Shown: in pieces, positions 24,552 through 33,331 of the stretch
How the letters are laid out: every line of letters begins with the position of its first letter
Position numbering within the stretch: position 1 is the stretch's first letter
Assembly (NCBI RefSeq): GCF_021300655.1
Contig: NZ_JAJTNB010000005.1
Location: 18,054 to 82,053, forward strand
Direction: 5' to 3'
Origin: Helicobacter kayseriensis
Lineage (GTDB): Bacteria > Campylobacterota > Campylobacteria > Campylobacterales > Helicobacteraceae
DNA: 64,000 nt
Notes under the pieces: model-generated
Told to the model about the DNA's origin: nothing
Seen by the model: the letters and a program-made list of their open reading frames with translations, nothing else
Databases searched by the model: none
Program-made: the position numbers and the translations under genes

Positions 24552-25220
24552 TTAGAATACCTGCATTAAGCTTGCGATGTATATGCATGCACTTTCAGAT
24601 TTCAAGATCAAGTTTTCTTTTGTTGAAAAAGTAGGGAAGTTTTGCAGTTTTTCTCTTTCGCTTGGGCTAAAGCCACCTTCTGGACCGATAATGATAGGAA
24701 CATCAAGAGAAGATTTTATTTTTTCTCCTCCAAAGTCAAAAATGGCAAGATTTTCATAGGTTGATAAAACATGTTCAAGATTTGTCAGACATTCAATCTT
24801 GACAAAATCACTTCTCCCGCATTGTTGCGAGGAGTTGATTAGGATTTTTTCAAGTTTTTGAAGATCTATTTTTTCATTTTTTTGTGAATAATCTGCATAA
24901 AACAATGTGAGTTTACCTACTCCAAGCTCATTGAGAAAGGGTAGGGCTTTTTGGAGGTTTCTTGAATCAATGATTCCAAGAATAAGATGTGAGGGGGATT
25001 TTGGTTTATTTGGAGAATGAGTTTTTGTTTCAAGAGAAAGTGTTGCACTTTTTCGATCAATATGAATTTGTCTATATTGGTAGAGCATGTCATCTTGAAG
25101 ATTCCGAAAATAAAGAAGTTGAGCTTGTTTGGTGCGTCTAGACTTATAAAGATGCTGATAGGTTTCATCTTTGATGATAAGTTGTGCATCTCCTGCTTGT
25201 TGGTGATAAATGAACTGCAT
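24552..25220 (-). CDS. rsmE: 16S rRNA m3U1498 methyltransferase
   Basis: A SPOUT-class methyltransferase that methylates U1498 of 16S rRNA. The C-terminal trefoil-knot motif IIGPEGGFSPSE (near 185) and the final LKSESACIYIASLM are diagnostic; a small PUA-like N-terminal domain precedes them. I chose the ATG at 25220, 6 nt after GGAG, giving 222 residues; a TTG four codons upstream is less likely. The start overlaps the stop of the upstream membrane protein gene by one base (TAATG). Confidence 0.92.
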   Translation of the reverse strand: MQFIYHQQAGDAQLIIKDETYQHLYKSRRTKQAQLLYFRNLQDDMLYQYRQIHIDRKSATLSLETKTHSPNKPKSPSHLILGIIDSRNLQKALPFLNELGVGKLTLFYADYSQKNEKIDLQKLEKILINSSQQCGRSDFVKIECLTNLEHVLSTYENLAIFDFGGEKIKSSLDVPIIIGPEGGFSPSEREKLQNFPTFSTKENLILKSESACIYIASLMQVF

Positions 25221-25639
25221 TACTTGCTCCAAAAAAAGATAAGAATAAATCCAACTAAGTCTAATAGGTAAAGAATTTTGCAGAATCGAACATATCTAAG
25301 CATGGCTTCTTGGCTAGTTCGTCTTGCAACCTTGAGGATTCTTATCCTAAATATTTCACCTATAAAAACAAAAAGCCAATATCCACACATAGCAAAAGCA
25401 ACCATTGAGAGATATTTTTGGGTGATTAAGACATTGATTCCACTCAAAAGAGAGACGCTCAAGAGAAAGAAAATAAGGGGCATTGCATACCAGATTCTTT
25501 TGTTAAGTGAGGGGAAATTTTTGTAAGTGTAAAGTGTATAGAGATTGAGCACAAAGGGGAAAGCAAAAAAAGCACCAAAGAATGCGTGGTAAAACACAAG
25601 ATCTGAAAAGGCTTTTTGTATCGTGTTGAGTTCTTCCAT
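25220..25639 (-). CDS. small integral membrane protein, unknown function
   Basis: The 139 residues have four predicted transmembrane helices (about 16-37, 47-68, 75-97 and 116-136) joined by short basic loops. I do not recognise the family. AAGGA precedes the ATG by 6 nt, and the gene sits between the OPT transporter (9 nt upstream) and rsmE (1-nt overlap), so it belongs to the same transcript. It has no obvious signal peptide, metal-binding or catalytic motif. Confidence 0.75.
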   Translation of the reverse strand: MEELNTIQKAFSDLVFYHAFFGAFFAFPFVLNLYTLYTYKNFPSLNKRIWYAMPLIFFLLSVSLLSGINVLITQKYLSMVAFAMCGYWLFVFIGEIFRIRILKVARRTSQEAMLRYVRFCKILYLLDLVGFILIFFWSK

Positions 25640-25648
25640 AATTTTTCC

Positions 25649-27613
25649 TTATTGTTTGAAATGTTTGAGGGTTCTATATATAAAAAATAGGGCAAAAACA
25701 AAGAAAGCAAATCCTAAGATTTCTGTCATTCCTTGAGTGAGAAAATTGAAATCAAATAAGTTTCCATCTCCACCATTCCCAATAGAAATCACAATGGCTC
25801 CTGCCAAAACCATCCCCATAAGGCTTTCTCCTACAATAAGACCAGAAGAGAGGAGAATCCCTCTGCGTTTAAAGGTTTGTTGTTTGTCTTGAGGGATATT
25901 TTTTTGCATAAAATGAGCCAATAGAGCCCCAAAAAATATAGGAATGGTGACAATGGGTGGAAGATAGATTCCCATTCCAATTGCAAGAGGAGGAAGTGAA
26001 AATTTTCTTTTTTGAAGTAGAAAATTTATTGTAATGAGAAATATTCCCAAGATAGCTCCTAGTGCAATATGAAGCCAATCAAGCGTGCTTTTGAAGATTC
26101 CCTCAGCAATAGAGCTCATAAGGAGTGCTTGAGGGGCGCTGAGAGCATTAGATTCGCTCATTCCTTCTCTAGGAAGATGTCCCACAAAACCATAAGCTTC
26201 ATACAAGAGATTCATAACAGGACCAATTACTGATGCCCCTACAATGCACCCAATCATAAGGATAAATTCTTGCTTCCAAGGCGTGGCCCCCACAAGCTGA
26301 CCTGTTTTGAGATCTTGAAGATTGTCATTGGCAATTGTAGAGATTGCGATGACTGTTGAGGTCGAAAAAAGTGCAAGAGCGATAAAAAATTTAGCGTTGT
26401 CTCCAAAAACCTCAAGAGAAAAGACTTTTGCAACTCCCAAAACAATCAAAGAGAGCAGGATGACGCCAATGATTCCAATTCCAGAAATTGGACTTGATGA
26501 AGATCCAACCAAGCCAGCCATATAGCCACAAGTAGCAGACATTAAGAAGCCGATTAGAATCGAACTTAAACACATTGTAAGTGCTAAACTCCAACCCACT
26601 ATAGGAGAAAAAGAAGTTGAGAAAACAAACTGGTAAAAAACACCAATAAGAATAAGGGTAGTGGATAAAAAGATTATAGCCATCCATTTCAAGGGAAGAT
26701 CTTGCGGGGCATGAGCTTGGATAGAAAATGAGTTTTTAAGTCCAGTAAAAGTGGGTTTAAGCATTGTTAGAAGTGTCCAGATGGCTGAGATTCCAATTAC
26801 ACCCACTCCGATAAAGCGCACTTGATCTCTCCAAATTTGAGTGCCAAGCTCTTCAAGTGTGGTAGGGAGAGCAGAAGAGTTTAAAAGGAGTTGAGCATTT
26901 GTGAGCATTTCATTGCTTTGAGAGCCAAGTAGAGGGACTAAGACCCCCCAAGCTAAAAAAATTCCTAGCAAAATGGCACTCCCTACATTTAAACCTACAA
27001 GCCATCCGGCCCCAACAAGAGCTAGAGAAAAACCTACGGGAATTTGAAAGATTGCCTTGCCAATATTGAAAAAATATCCAAACCCATCAGATGTAAGGCG
27101 AAATCCTTGAGAAAGTAAGATAGAAAACGAAGAGAGAGAAGCCCCAAGAAGCATTTCTTTCATTCCACTTTCTTTATTTTCTCCAAGTTTAAGGACTTCT
27201 GCAGCGGCCCTTCCTTCGGGATAGGGAAGTTTATTTTTTTCAACAAGTTCGATTCTAAAGGGAATTGTAAATAAAACACCCAAGATTCCACCTCCTGCGC
27301 AAACAAGAAAGGTTTGCCAAAAGTCAAATCCGCTCCAATAACCCACAAGAAATAAAGAGGGGATAATAAAAACAACTGCCGAAAGAGTTCCAGCGGCCGA
27401 AACTTGAGTTTGAACGATATTGTTTTCTAGAATGCTATTTTTTCCTAAAAGTTTAAAAAATGCCATTGAAAGAACCGCAGCAGGAATTGATGAGGCAAAA
27501 GTCAAACCAACTTTTAAACCCAAGTAAAGATTGGCTGTTGTAAAAATAAGTGTAATAAGAACTCCTAATAAAAGACCGCGAAAAGTAATTTCACGCATTA
27601 CTTTTGTTTGCAT
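25649..27613 (-). CDS. OPT-family oligopeptide transporter
   Basis: A secondary transporter of the OPT family, expected to import small peptides, or metal chelates in some members. The 654 residues contain about 15 hydrophobic helices, the family's N-terminal NLYLGLKVGLTFASSIPAA, the NKLPYPEGRAAAEVLK motif near residue 130, and conserved GPVMNLLYEAYGF later. AAGGA lies just before the ATG. It leads a minus-strand set with the small membrane protein and rsmE. A similar OPT protein is known in Campylobacter jejuni (Cj0204). Confidence 0.9.
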   Translation of the reverse strand: MQTKVMREITFRGLLLGVLITLIFTTANLYLGLKVGLTFASSIPAAVLSMAFFKLLGKNSILENNIVQTQVSAAGTLSAVVFIIPSLFLVGYWSGFDFWQTFLVCAGGGILGVLFTIPFRIELVEKNKLPYPEGRAAAEVLKLGENKESGMKEMLLGASLSSFSILLSQGFRLTSDGFGYFFNIGKAIFQIPVGFSLALVGAGWLVGLNVGSAILLGIFLAWGVLVPLLGSQSNEMLTNAQLLLNSSALPTTLEELGTQIWRDQVRFIGVGVIGISAIWTLLTMLKPTFTGLKNSFSIQAHAPQDLPLKWMAIIFLSTTLILIGVFYQFVFSTSFSPIVGWSLALTMCLSSILIGFLMSATCGYMAGLVGSSSSPISGIGIIGVILLSLIVLGVAKVFSLEVFGDNAKFFIALALFSTSTVIAISTIANDNLQDLKTGQLVGATPWKQEFILMIGCIVGASVIGPVMNLLYEAYGFVGHLPREGMSESNALSAPQALLMSSIAEGIFKSTLDWLHIALGAILGIFLITINFLLQKRKFSLPPLAIGMGIYLPPIVTIPIFFGALLAHFMQKNIPQDKQQTFKRRGILLSSGLIVGESLMGMVLAGAIVISIGNGGDGNLFDFNFLTQGMTEILGFAFFVFALFFIYRTLKHFKQ

Positions 27614-27838
27614 TAAACATCCTTATAGACCAAAATTGAGAATCTAAAATTTTATTATGAAAATTTCATTTTATTCCTGATAAAAAATCTCTAGAAAGTA
27701 AAATTTTTGTTTATTTTGATTCTAATTTTAAAGTAAAATTATCTTTTACAAGATAAAAGATATTGTTTCTTTCATCTTCTAAAAAGTAACTGTTTGTAGC
27801 TCAAAATGATACAAAACCTTCAAATAAAGGAGAATGCG
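27614..27838. promoter_or_regulatory. AT-rich divergent control region, OPT transporter / sorAB
   Basis: A 225-base spacer between divergent genes. It holds two direct copies of AAAGTAAAATT (27695-27705 and 27730-27740, 35 bp apart) and a perfect 9-bp dyad TATCTTTTA / TAAAAGATA with a 5-nt centre at 27740-27762, about 76 bp before the sorA ATG. The arrangement suits a dimeric regulator. No consensus known to me fits exactly. Confidence 0.5.
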
Positions 27839-29146
27839 ATGAAAAAAGGAATTCATGAGGTTTATGCTCAAGACCCTCAAAAGGCAGATCTAGATATTTT
27901 TGGACGAGAAGTCGATCCTGTAAGTCGTAGAGGATTTCTTAAAAAAACCTCTCTTTTGACAATGGCTTCTATAGTGGGAGCAAATATCCCTTTTGCGCAA
28001 AATATGCCAGGAGGATTGATTCCAGCATTATTGGCTAATAGCGATCAGCCTTTTAGTGTAGAAGGAAAAGATGGTTTGATTTATTTAAATGATCGTCCAG
28101 TCAATGCTGAGACTCCACCACAATTTTTAGATAGTCCATTTACAGAGCCAAAATATTTCTTCATCCGTAACAATGGAAATCCCCCAGAGCTTAAAGATAT
28201 TGATCCTAAAACTTGGAAGCTTGAAATCAGTGGAGAATCTTGCCAAAAGCCTCAAAGTTTCAGTATTGAGGATCTTAAGAAAAAATTCAAAACTTATACT
28301 TATGCTTTAGTGATTGAATGTGGAGGAAATAGCCGTGCAGAGGTTGTTCCAGCAACAAAAGGAAATCAATGGCAATTAGGGGCAGTGGGATGTGGAAGAT
28401 GGACAGGTGTAAGGCTGAGAGATGTTCTTGAATATTGTGGAATCAAGAAAGATGCGCAATATATTGGTTTTTATGGAGCAGATAAACGACTTGATGGAGA
28501 TGAAAGCAAAGAAGTTATTTCTCGCGGTGTTCCAATGAAGAAGGCTTTGGAAGATGAAACTTTGATTGCTTGGTCTTATGAGGGGCAAGACATTCCTTAT
28601 ATGAATGGATATCCATTGAGACTTGTCATTGGAGGATGGCCAGCTTCGGTATCTGGAAAATGGCTTAAAAAAATTGTTGTGAGAAATAAAGTTCATGATG
28701 GTGTCAAAATGAATGGTCAATCTTATCGTATTCCTTGCAAGCCTGTTGCTCCAGGTGAAAAAGTGCCCGATGAAGATATGTGTATTATGGAATCAATGGT
28801 TGTTAAGTCAATTATTACCCATCCAATTTCTGGAATTAAGACTCCATTGAATAAGCAACTTGATCTTAGAGGAAAGGCTTGGGCTGGAGATAGAAGCGTA
28901 AAAGAAATGTATGTCAGTATTGATTTTGGGGCAACTTGGCAAAAAGCAAAGCTCAAAAAACCTCTTAATCGTCTTGCATGGCAAGAGTGGAGTGCAAGTG
29001 TGAAATTCCCACAAGAGGGATATTATGAGGTATGGGCGAGAGCTGTTGATGATGCAGGAAAATCTCAACCTATGGTTCTCCCACAATGGAATCCAAGAGG
29101 TTATCTTAACAATGCCTGCCATAGAATCGCTGTGCGTGTTATCTAA
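27839..29146 (+). CDS. sorA: sulfite dehydrogenase, molybdopterin subunit (SorA type)
   Basis: Oxidises sulfite to sulfate in the periplasm, passing electrons to cytochrome c. The 435 residues begin with a twin-arginine signal (SRRGFLKKTSLL, near 33) for export of the folded Mo-cofactor protein. The oxidoreductase domain shows the Mo-ligand Cys in VIECGGNSR, and a C-terminal dimerisation domain follows. I chose the ATG at 27839, 6 nt after AAGGAG; an in-frame ATG 11 codons upstream lacks a site. With the next gene it matches C. jejuni Cj0005c-Cj0004c. Confidence 0.9.
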   Translation: MKKGIHEVYAQDPQKADLDIFGREVDPVSRRGFLKKTSLLTMASIVGANIPFAQNMPGGLIPALLANSDQPFSVEGKDGLIYLNDRPVNAETPPQFLDSPFTEPKYFFIRNNGNPPELKDIDPKTWKLEISGESCQKPQSFSIEDLKKKFKTYTYALVIECGGNSRAEVVPATKGNQWQLGAVGCGRWTGVRLRDVLEYCGIKKDAQYIGFYGADKRLDGDESKEVISRGVPMKKALEDETLIAWSYEGQDIPYMNGYPLRLVIGGWPASVSGKWLKKIVVRNKVHDGVKMNGQSYRIPCKPVAPGEKVPDEDMCIMESMVVKSIITHPISGIKTPLNKQLDLRGKAWAGDRSVKEMYVSIDFGATWQKAKLKKPLNRLAWQEWSASVKFPQEGYYEVWARAVDDAGKSQPMVLPQWNPRGYLNNACHRIAVRVI

Positions 29147-29155
29147 GGATTTGTG

Positions 29156-29485
29156 ATGAAAAAAGTAGTTTTGGCTTTTGTGGCTTGTCTTTCTCTTTGG
29201 GGGACAGAGATTGACAAAGAAACAGGATTAAAGGTGGCAAAAGGATTGGAAGAAGTAAAAGCAAACTGCACAGTATGTCATTCTGCAAATTTTATTATTC
29301 AATCTAAGCTTAATCGCGATGAGTGGTTGACAACGATTCGGTGGATGCAAGATACCCAAGGACTTTGGGAATTTGATCCTCAAACTGAAGATATTATTTT
29401 GACTTATTTGTCAACTCAATATCCGCAATCAAACACTTCAAGAAGACGCCCTCAGCTTGATAAAAGCTTGCTTCCTCCAAAATAA
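29156..29485 (+). CDS. sorB: monohaem cytochrome c, SorB type
   Basis: The electron acceptor subunit of the sulfite dehydrogenase. The 109 residues have a Sec signal peptide (MKKVVLAFVACLSLWG) and one haem-binding CxxCH (NCTVCHSAN, near 40), with a likely axial Met in RWMQD. I use the ATG at 29156, 5 nt after AAGGAT; a GTG one codon earlier is too close to the site. It begins 9 bases after sorA. Confidence 0.9.
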   Translation: MKKVVLAFVACLSLWGTEIDKETGLKVAKGLEEVKANCTVCHSANFIIQSKLNRDEWLTTIRWMQDTQGLWEFDPQTEDIILTYLSTQYPQSNTSRRRPQLDKSLLPPK

Positions 29486-29559
29486 GAATTAAAATAGGGG
29501 GAGGGGGTATTAGAATCGATGAAGTGTGAAGATTATTGATCTAACTTGTTTTGTTTGCG

Positions 29560-29565
29560 TACAAT
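29560..29565 (+). promoter_or_regulatory. putative -10 box for the CgtA-like gene
   Basis: TACAAT, 24 bases before the proposed TTG start at 29590. A G-rich run (GGGGGAGGGGG, 29497-29507) lies about 53 bases further upstream. Confidence 0.45.
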
Positions 29566-29589
29566 TCTTTCAAGAAGGAGTTGAAAATC

Positions 29590-30498
29590 TTGAAAAAAAT
29601 TTATGCATATTTAAAAAGAAAATTTGGTCCTAATTTTGTAGGAATTCCTCTTAATCAAGCAGTATTGCAAGATCCAAATCATCTTCAGAGTCCTCTAAAT
29701 CCTTGGGCATTTATTCGTGTTAAAGATGAGTTTTTGACTCTTCAGAAAAGTTTAGATTCTATTTTGGGTGCAATCAAAAGAGGGGTAATTGTGTATCATG
29801 AGTGTATGGATGACAGCGAGCAGATTATTTTGAATTTTTGTACAAAAAATCCTGATTTTATTTGCGTTCGCTATCCTTATGCAGTGCTTCAAAATGTTCA
29901 TACAGATAAGGAAAGGGAAGCACAAGATAGGCATAAAATGTATGAATACTATAACTTCGCTTTAAATCTTATTCCAAAAAATCAGTGGCTTATTAAGATT
30001 GATGCAGATCAAATTTATGATGCCCAAAAACTAAAAGAGAGTTTTTCTCTTGTCCAATATCAAAATGATGTTGTGTTTTATTGCCGAATAAATCTTCATT
30101 TGGAGGGAAAAAGGCTTTTGCTTATAAAGAACTCACCTATTAGCGATGTTGATGATCACTGGCTGATTTTCAATCAAGATTTGAGCTTTGTAGATCATAT
30201 TCATAGCATTGAAAATCAAAATGGAAACAAGATCTTTCACACTTGGGAATTTTTATCTATTGGTTTTTCTTTTCGTGCGATTCAAGCGCCTTTGGTAACT
30301 TGGCATTTTCCTCAAATGAAAGCAAGGAGAAATATAGATCAGACTTCTTTGATTCCATTTTCTCAATACAGAAGTGTTATTCCTCAAGAATTTATTTCCA
30401 AACGCATCCCTCTAGATATGCTAGAAGAGAAAAGAATTCTTTCTTATTGGTTTGGAGAGGAGGGTGGCAGGGATTTGATTCCTGCGCATAATTTTTAG
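29590..30498 (+). CDS. CgtA-like glycosyltransferase
   Basis: From memory the core closely matches C. jejuni CgtA, a beta-1,4-N-acetylgalactosaminyltransferase of lipooligosaccharide synthesis, and the H. pylori Lex2B-like protein: FLTLQKSLDSILGAIKRGV near 50, NQWLIKIDADQIYDAQKL near 145 with the metal-binding DAD, VVFYCRINLH, and a terminal TWHFPQMKARR. The 302 residues lack a signal peptide, as for a cytoplasmic-face enzyme. The start is uncertain: the TTG at 29590 stands 9 nt after AAGGAG. The acceptor sugar cannot be inferred. The end overlaps the convergent ttcA-like gene by 4 nt. Confidence 0.78.
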   Translation: MKKIYAYLKRKFGPNFVGIPLNQAVLQDPNHLQSPLNPWAFIRVKDEFLTLQKSLDSILGAIKRGVIVYHECMDDSEQIILNFCTKNPDFICVRYPYAVLQNVHTDKEREAQDRHKMYEYYNFALNLIPKNQWLIKIDADQIYDAQKLKESFSLVQYQNDVVFYCRINLHLEGKRLLLIKNSPISDVDDHWLIFNQDLSFVDHIHSIENQNGNKIFHTWEFLSIGFSFRAIQAPLVTWHFPQMKARRNIDQTSLIPFSQYRSVIPQEFISKRIPLDMLEEKRILSYWFGEEGGRDLIPAHNF

Positions 30499-31256
30499 GA
30501 GTCTAAAAATCTTGGATCTGCAAAGCTGTTGGCATGGAGGTTACTAAAGGCATTTTTGAGTGAGGTGAAGAATTCTGGGTTTTTCTCCTCTAGGCTTGCT
30601 AAGAATTGTTTTGTCGCTTCTCTAGCAATAGGTGGCTTGTCTGATCCTGGACGGCGTGCAGGGCAAGTGCAAGCTGGTGTGGTGGGAATATTTTGAGAAA
30701 GGACAAAATCTCGAGTTTGACGCTCTCTGACATGAATAAGGGGGCGAATCACATAAAGACCATTTTCAGCCTTATAAATAGGCGCCATACTACGCAAAGC
30801 GCCATTGTAGGTTAGATTCATAAAAAAGCTTTCAGCTGCATCATCGAGATGATGAGCGATGGCAACCTTATTGCATCCAAGTTCTAAGGCCTTACTATAA
30901 AGTGCTCCGCGACGCATGCGAGAGCAGAAACTGCAATAAGAGCTTCCCTCTCGACGCTTTTCAACAATGGTATCCATAATCGTTGTGTAATAAACTTGGT
31001 GATTGATACCTTGCTCTGCACAAAGTTTTTCAAGCCATGAAAAATCTTCTCCTATACCATAATGCACGGTGACTGCAATATAGTCAAATTCAAATGGCGC
31101 ATGGCGTTTCATTCTTTCTAAAAGACAAGCCAATAGAATCGAATCTTTTCCTCCACTAAGCCCCAAAAGCACCTTATCCCCCTCCCCAATAAGATTATAA
31201 GCTGCATTTGTTCTTCCAACAGTGCTAAGAATTTTTTTGCTGATTGTATAAGTCAT
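30495..31256 (-). CDS. TtcA-like tRNA 2-thiolation protein
   Basis: A PP-loop ATPase of 253 residues. The ATP-binding motif LGLSGGKDSILL is near residue 32, and a CSFCSRMRRG motif near 112 supplies the iron-sulfur or sulfur-carrying cysteines of the TtcA family, which makes 2-thiocytidine at tRNA position 32. A further cysteine pair sits in ACTCPARRPG. Other PP-loop thiolases remain possible. AAGGAG precedes the ATG by 8 nt, and the start overlaps the MFS gene stop by 4 nt. The same pair occurs in H. pylori (HP1182-HP1181). Confidence 0.82.
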   Translation of the reverse strand: MTYTISKKILSTVGRTNAAYNLIGEGDKVLLGLSGGKDSILLACLLERMKRHAPFEFDYIAVTVHYGIGEDFSWLEKLCAEQGINHQVYYTTIMDTIVEKRREGSSYCSFCSRMRRGALYSKALELGCNKVAIAHHLDDAAESFFMNLTYNGALRSMAPIYKAENGLYVIRPLIHVRERQTRDFVLSQNIPTTPACTCPARRPGSDKPPIAREATKQFLASLEEKNPEFFTSLKNAFSNLHANSFADPRFLDS

Positions 31257-32563
31257 TTGAGATGCTCCTTAATGATTTGTTCTTGAATAAGATTTGGATT
31301 GTATTTGATGATAAGTTGATCTTGTGTTTGATAATAATCAAGAATTCCTTCAAGTTTTGATAAATTCTGAGATCCCTTATTATGGGGAAGAAAGAGAATC
31401 TCTTGCTTGGGAGGATTTTTGAGACATATGATAAGAGAAAGAATCCAAAGCAAACATATACCTCCAATAAAAAGAGAGAGATAAAAAAGGCCAATTGCGT
31501 TATAAAGGATTCCTCCCAAAACTGCCCCCAAAAAAGATCCAAGAAAACCAAAGGTTGTCAAAAGGCCTAGAGCAGAACCTCTTTGGGAGGCTTTTGGATA
31601 TTTGCTTGCAAGAGATTGCATAATAGGCTCATGAATATCAAATCCAATAAAAAAGACAATAATCCCCACTACAAAGAGCCAAAATGTTTGGTAATAGTCT
31701 GATACGCAAAATAATCCAAAGCAGATTCCAAAGGCGATGATTCCTGTGATCATCATGCTTTTATATCGTCCATATTTTTCAGCCAAGATGCTTGCAGGTG
31801 CCATTGCAAAAACTCCTAAGATTCCTGCTGGAGCATAGAATTTCCACAACTCATCTGTTTTGAAATTAAAATCTTGAAATAGCACAAGAGGAATGATGAC
31901 AAAGCCAAGATTGACTAGAGCTTTTTGTAAAAATGCACTGATATACATCATCCATAGATTGAGATCTTTGAGATAGAAAAAGCGATTTTGATCTTGCTGA
32001 TAGTCATAGTGGATTTTTTCTCCTTTAGGAATTTTAAAAAGCAGGATAATGAGTGCAAGGATGGAGGCAAAGGTTGCAATCCAAAAGAGAGTTTTAACTC
32101 CATAACTTCCTCCAACAAATGGACCAATGAGCATAGAAAGCAGAAATGCAAAGGAGATTCCTCCTCCCATAATGGCCATTGCCTGAGTGCGTTTTTCTTC
32201 TGGTGTAAGATCTGCAAGAAGCGCACTCATCACGCTAGAGATGGCGCCACAACCTTGCAAAAGTCTTCCAATGACTAAAAGATAGATATTGTCTGTATAA
32301 GCACAAATCAGTGATCCAAGTGCAAAGATAATAAGACCAAAGGCAATAATGAGGCGTTTATCAAATTTATCTGCCAAGATTCCAAATGGAGTTTGGAAGA
32401 TGATTTGTGTCAGAGCATAACCTCCAACAGCAAGGCCAACCATCAATGGGGTGGCTCCAAGAGAAAGGGCATAAACAGAAATAACAGGCATGACCACAAA
32501 AAGTCCAAAAAAACGCAATGAAGAAACAAGCGTTAAGGGAAAAGCAAGTTTAAAGAGATTCAT
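31253..32563 (-). CDS. MFS transporter (drug efflux type)
   Basis: A 12-helix major facilitator protein of 436 residues. The loop 2-3 signature is present as GILADKFDKR and the motif after TM4-5 as LLADLTPEEKR, which place it among the H+-antiporter drug exporters. I chose MNLFKLAFP at 32563, which starts directly before TM1; an in-frame reading 28 codons longer runs into the divergent rdgB leader. A soluble tail of about 60 residues follows TM12. The substrate is unknown. Confidence 0.85.
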   Translation of the reverse strand: MNLFKLAFPLTLVSSLRFFGLFVVMPVISVYALSLGATPLMVGLAVGGYALTQIIFQTPFGILADKFDKRLIIAFGLIIFALGSLICAYTDNIYLLVIGRLLQGCGAISSVMSALLADLTPEEKRTQAMAIMGGGISFAFLLSMLIGPFVGGSYGVKTLFWIATFASILALIILLFKIPKGEKIHYDYQQDQNRFFYLKDLNLWMMYISAFLQKALVNLGFVIIPLVLFQDFNFKTDELWKFYAPAGILGVFAMAPASILAEKYGRYKSMMITGIIAFGICFGLFCVSDYYQTFWLFVVGIIVFFIGFDIHEPIMQSLASKYPKASQRGSALGLLTTFGFLGSFLGAVLGGILYNAIGLFYLSLFIGGICLLWILSLIICLKNPPKQEILFLPHNKGSQNLSKLEGILDYYQTQDQLIIKYNPNLIQEQIIKEHLK

Positions 32564-32641
32564 CTTCTGCCTTTTATAAAATATGGTTTTAAAATCAAGA
32601 CGCGCGATTGTAGCGTTTTGAGTGTTAAAAGTGGAGAAAAT

Positions 32642-33331
32642 ATGCAAATTATTCTTTCAAGTGCAAATGTTAAAAAAATAAGAGAAATTCAAGCAATTTT
32701 GAGTGATATTGATGTGCGAAGCTATCGAGATTTTTTAGATGAGATAGAGATTGTTGAGGATGGAGAAAGTTTTGAAGACAATGCCTTATTGAAGGCAGAG
32801 AAAATCTATGAGCTTTTAGAAACAGAAATGCAACAAGATTTTTTAGTGTTGGCTGATGATAGCGGAATCTGTGTTGAGGCTTTGGGGGGAATGCCATCTA
32901 TTTATAGTGCAAGATTTGCCTCTATTGAAGCAAGCGCTCAAGATCTTATAAAGAAAAATTTTCTTCCACCTCTTCAATCTAATACCGATGAAAATAACAA
33001 TCTCAAACTTCTTGCAAGCTTGGAGGAATTGGGGATAACAGAATCTAGGGCTTCTTTTGTGTGTGTGATTGCAGTATGTGGGAAGGTGGGAAATCAAAAG
33101 ATTCAAAAAACCTTTCAAGGAGAGTGTGAGGGGAGGGTGGTCAAAGCACCCTTAAATCCTCAAGCTTTTGGCTATGATCCACTTTTTGTGCCAAATGGAT
33201 ATGATGTGACAATGGATCAGCTCAAAGAAAAAAATCTCATTTCTCATCGCTTTTTAGCTCTGCAGAAATTTCAAGATTTTCTTAAAAAAATAGATTTTAT
33301 CAGCACTCAAAACTTAGGGTTGCGAGAATGA
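32642..33331 (+). CDS. rdgB: XTP/dITP diphosphatase (RdgB/HAM1)
   Basis: House-cleaning enzyme that hydrolyses ITP, dITP and XTP so that they are not built into nucleic acids. Family motifs: the opening SSANVKKIREI, NALLKAEK, ADDSGICVEALGGMPS with its catalytic Asp, and FGYDPLF. The 229 residues are slightly longer than usual (about 200) because of an insertion near 100. The ATG at 32642 follows GGAG. It begins a run of overlapping genes: its stop overlaps truB as ATGA. Confidence 0.93.
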   Translation: MQIILSSANVKKIREIQAILSDIDVRSYRDFLDEIEIVEDGESFEDNALLKAEKIYELLETEMQQDFLVLADDSGICVEALGGMPSIYSARFASIEASAQDLIKKNFLPPLQSNTDENNNLKLLASLEELGITESRASFVCVIAVCGKVGNQKIQKTFQGECEGRVVKAPLNPQAFGYDPLFVPNGYDVTMDQLKEKNLISHRFLALQKFQDFLKKIDFISTQNLGLRE

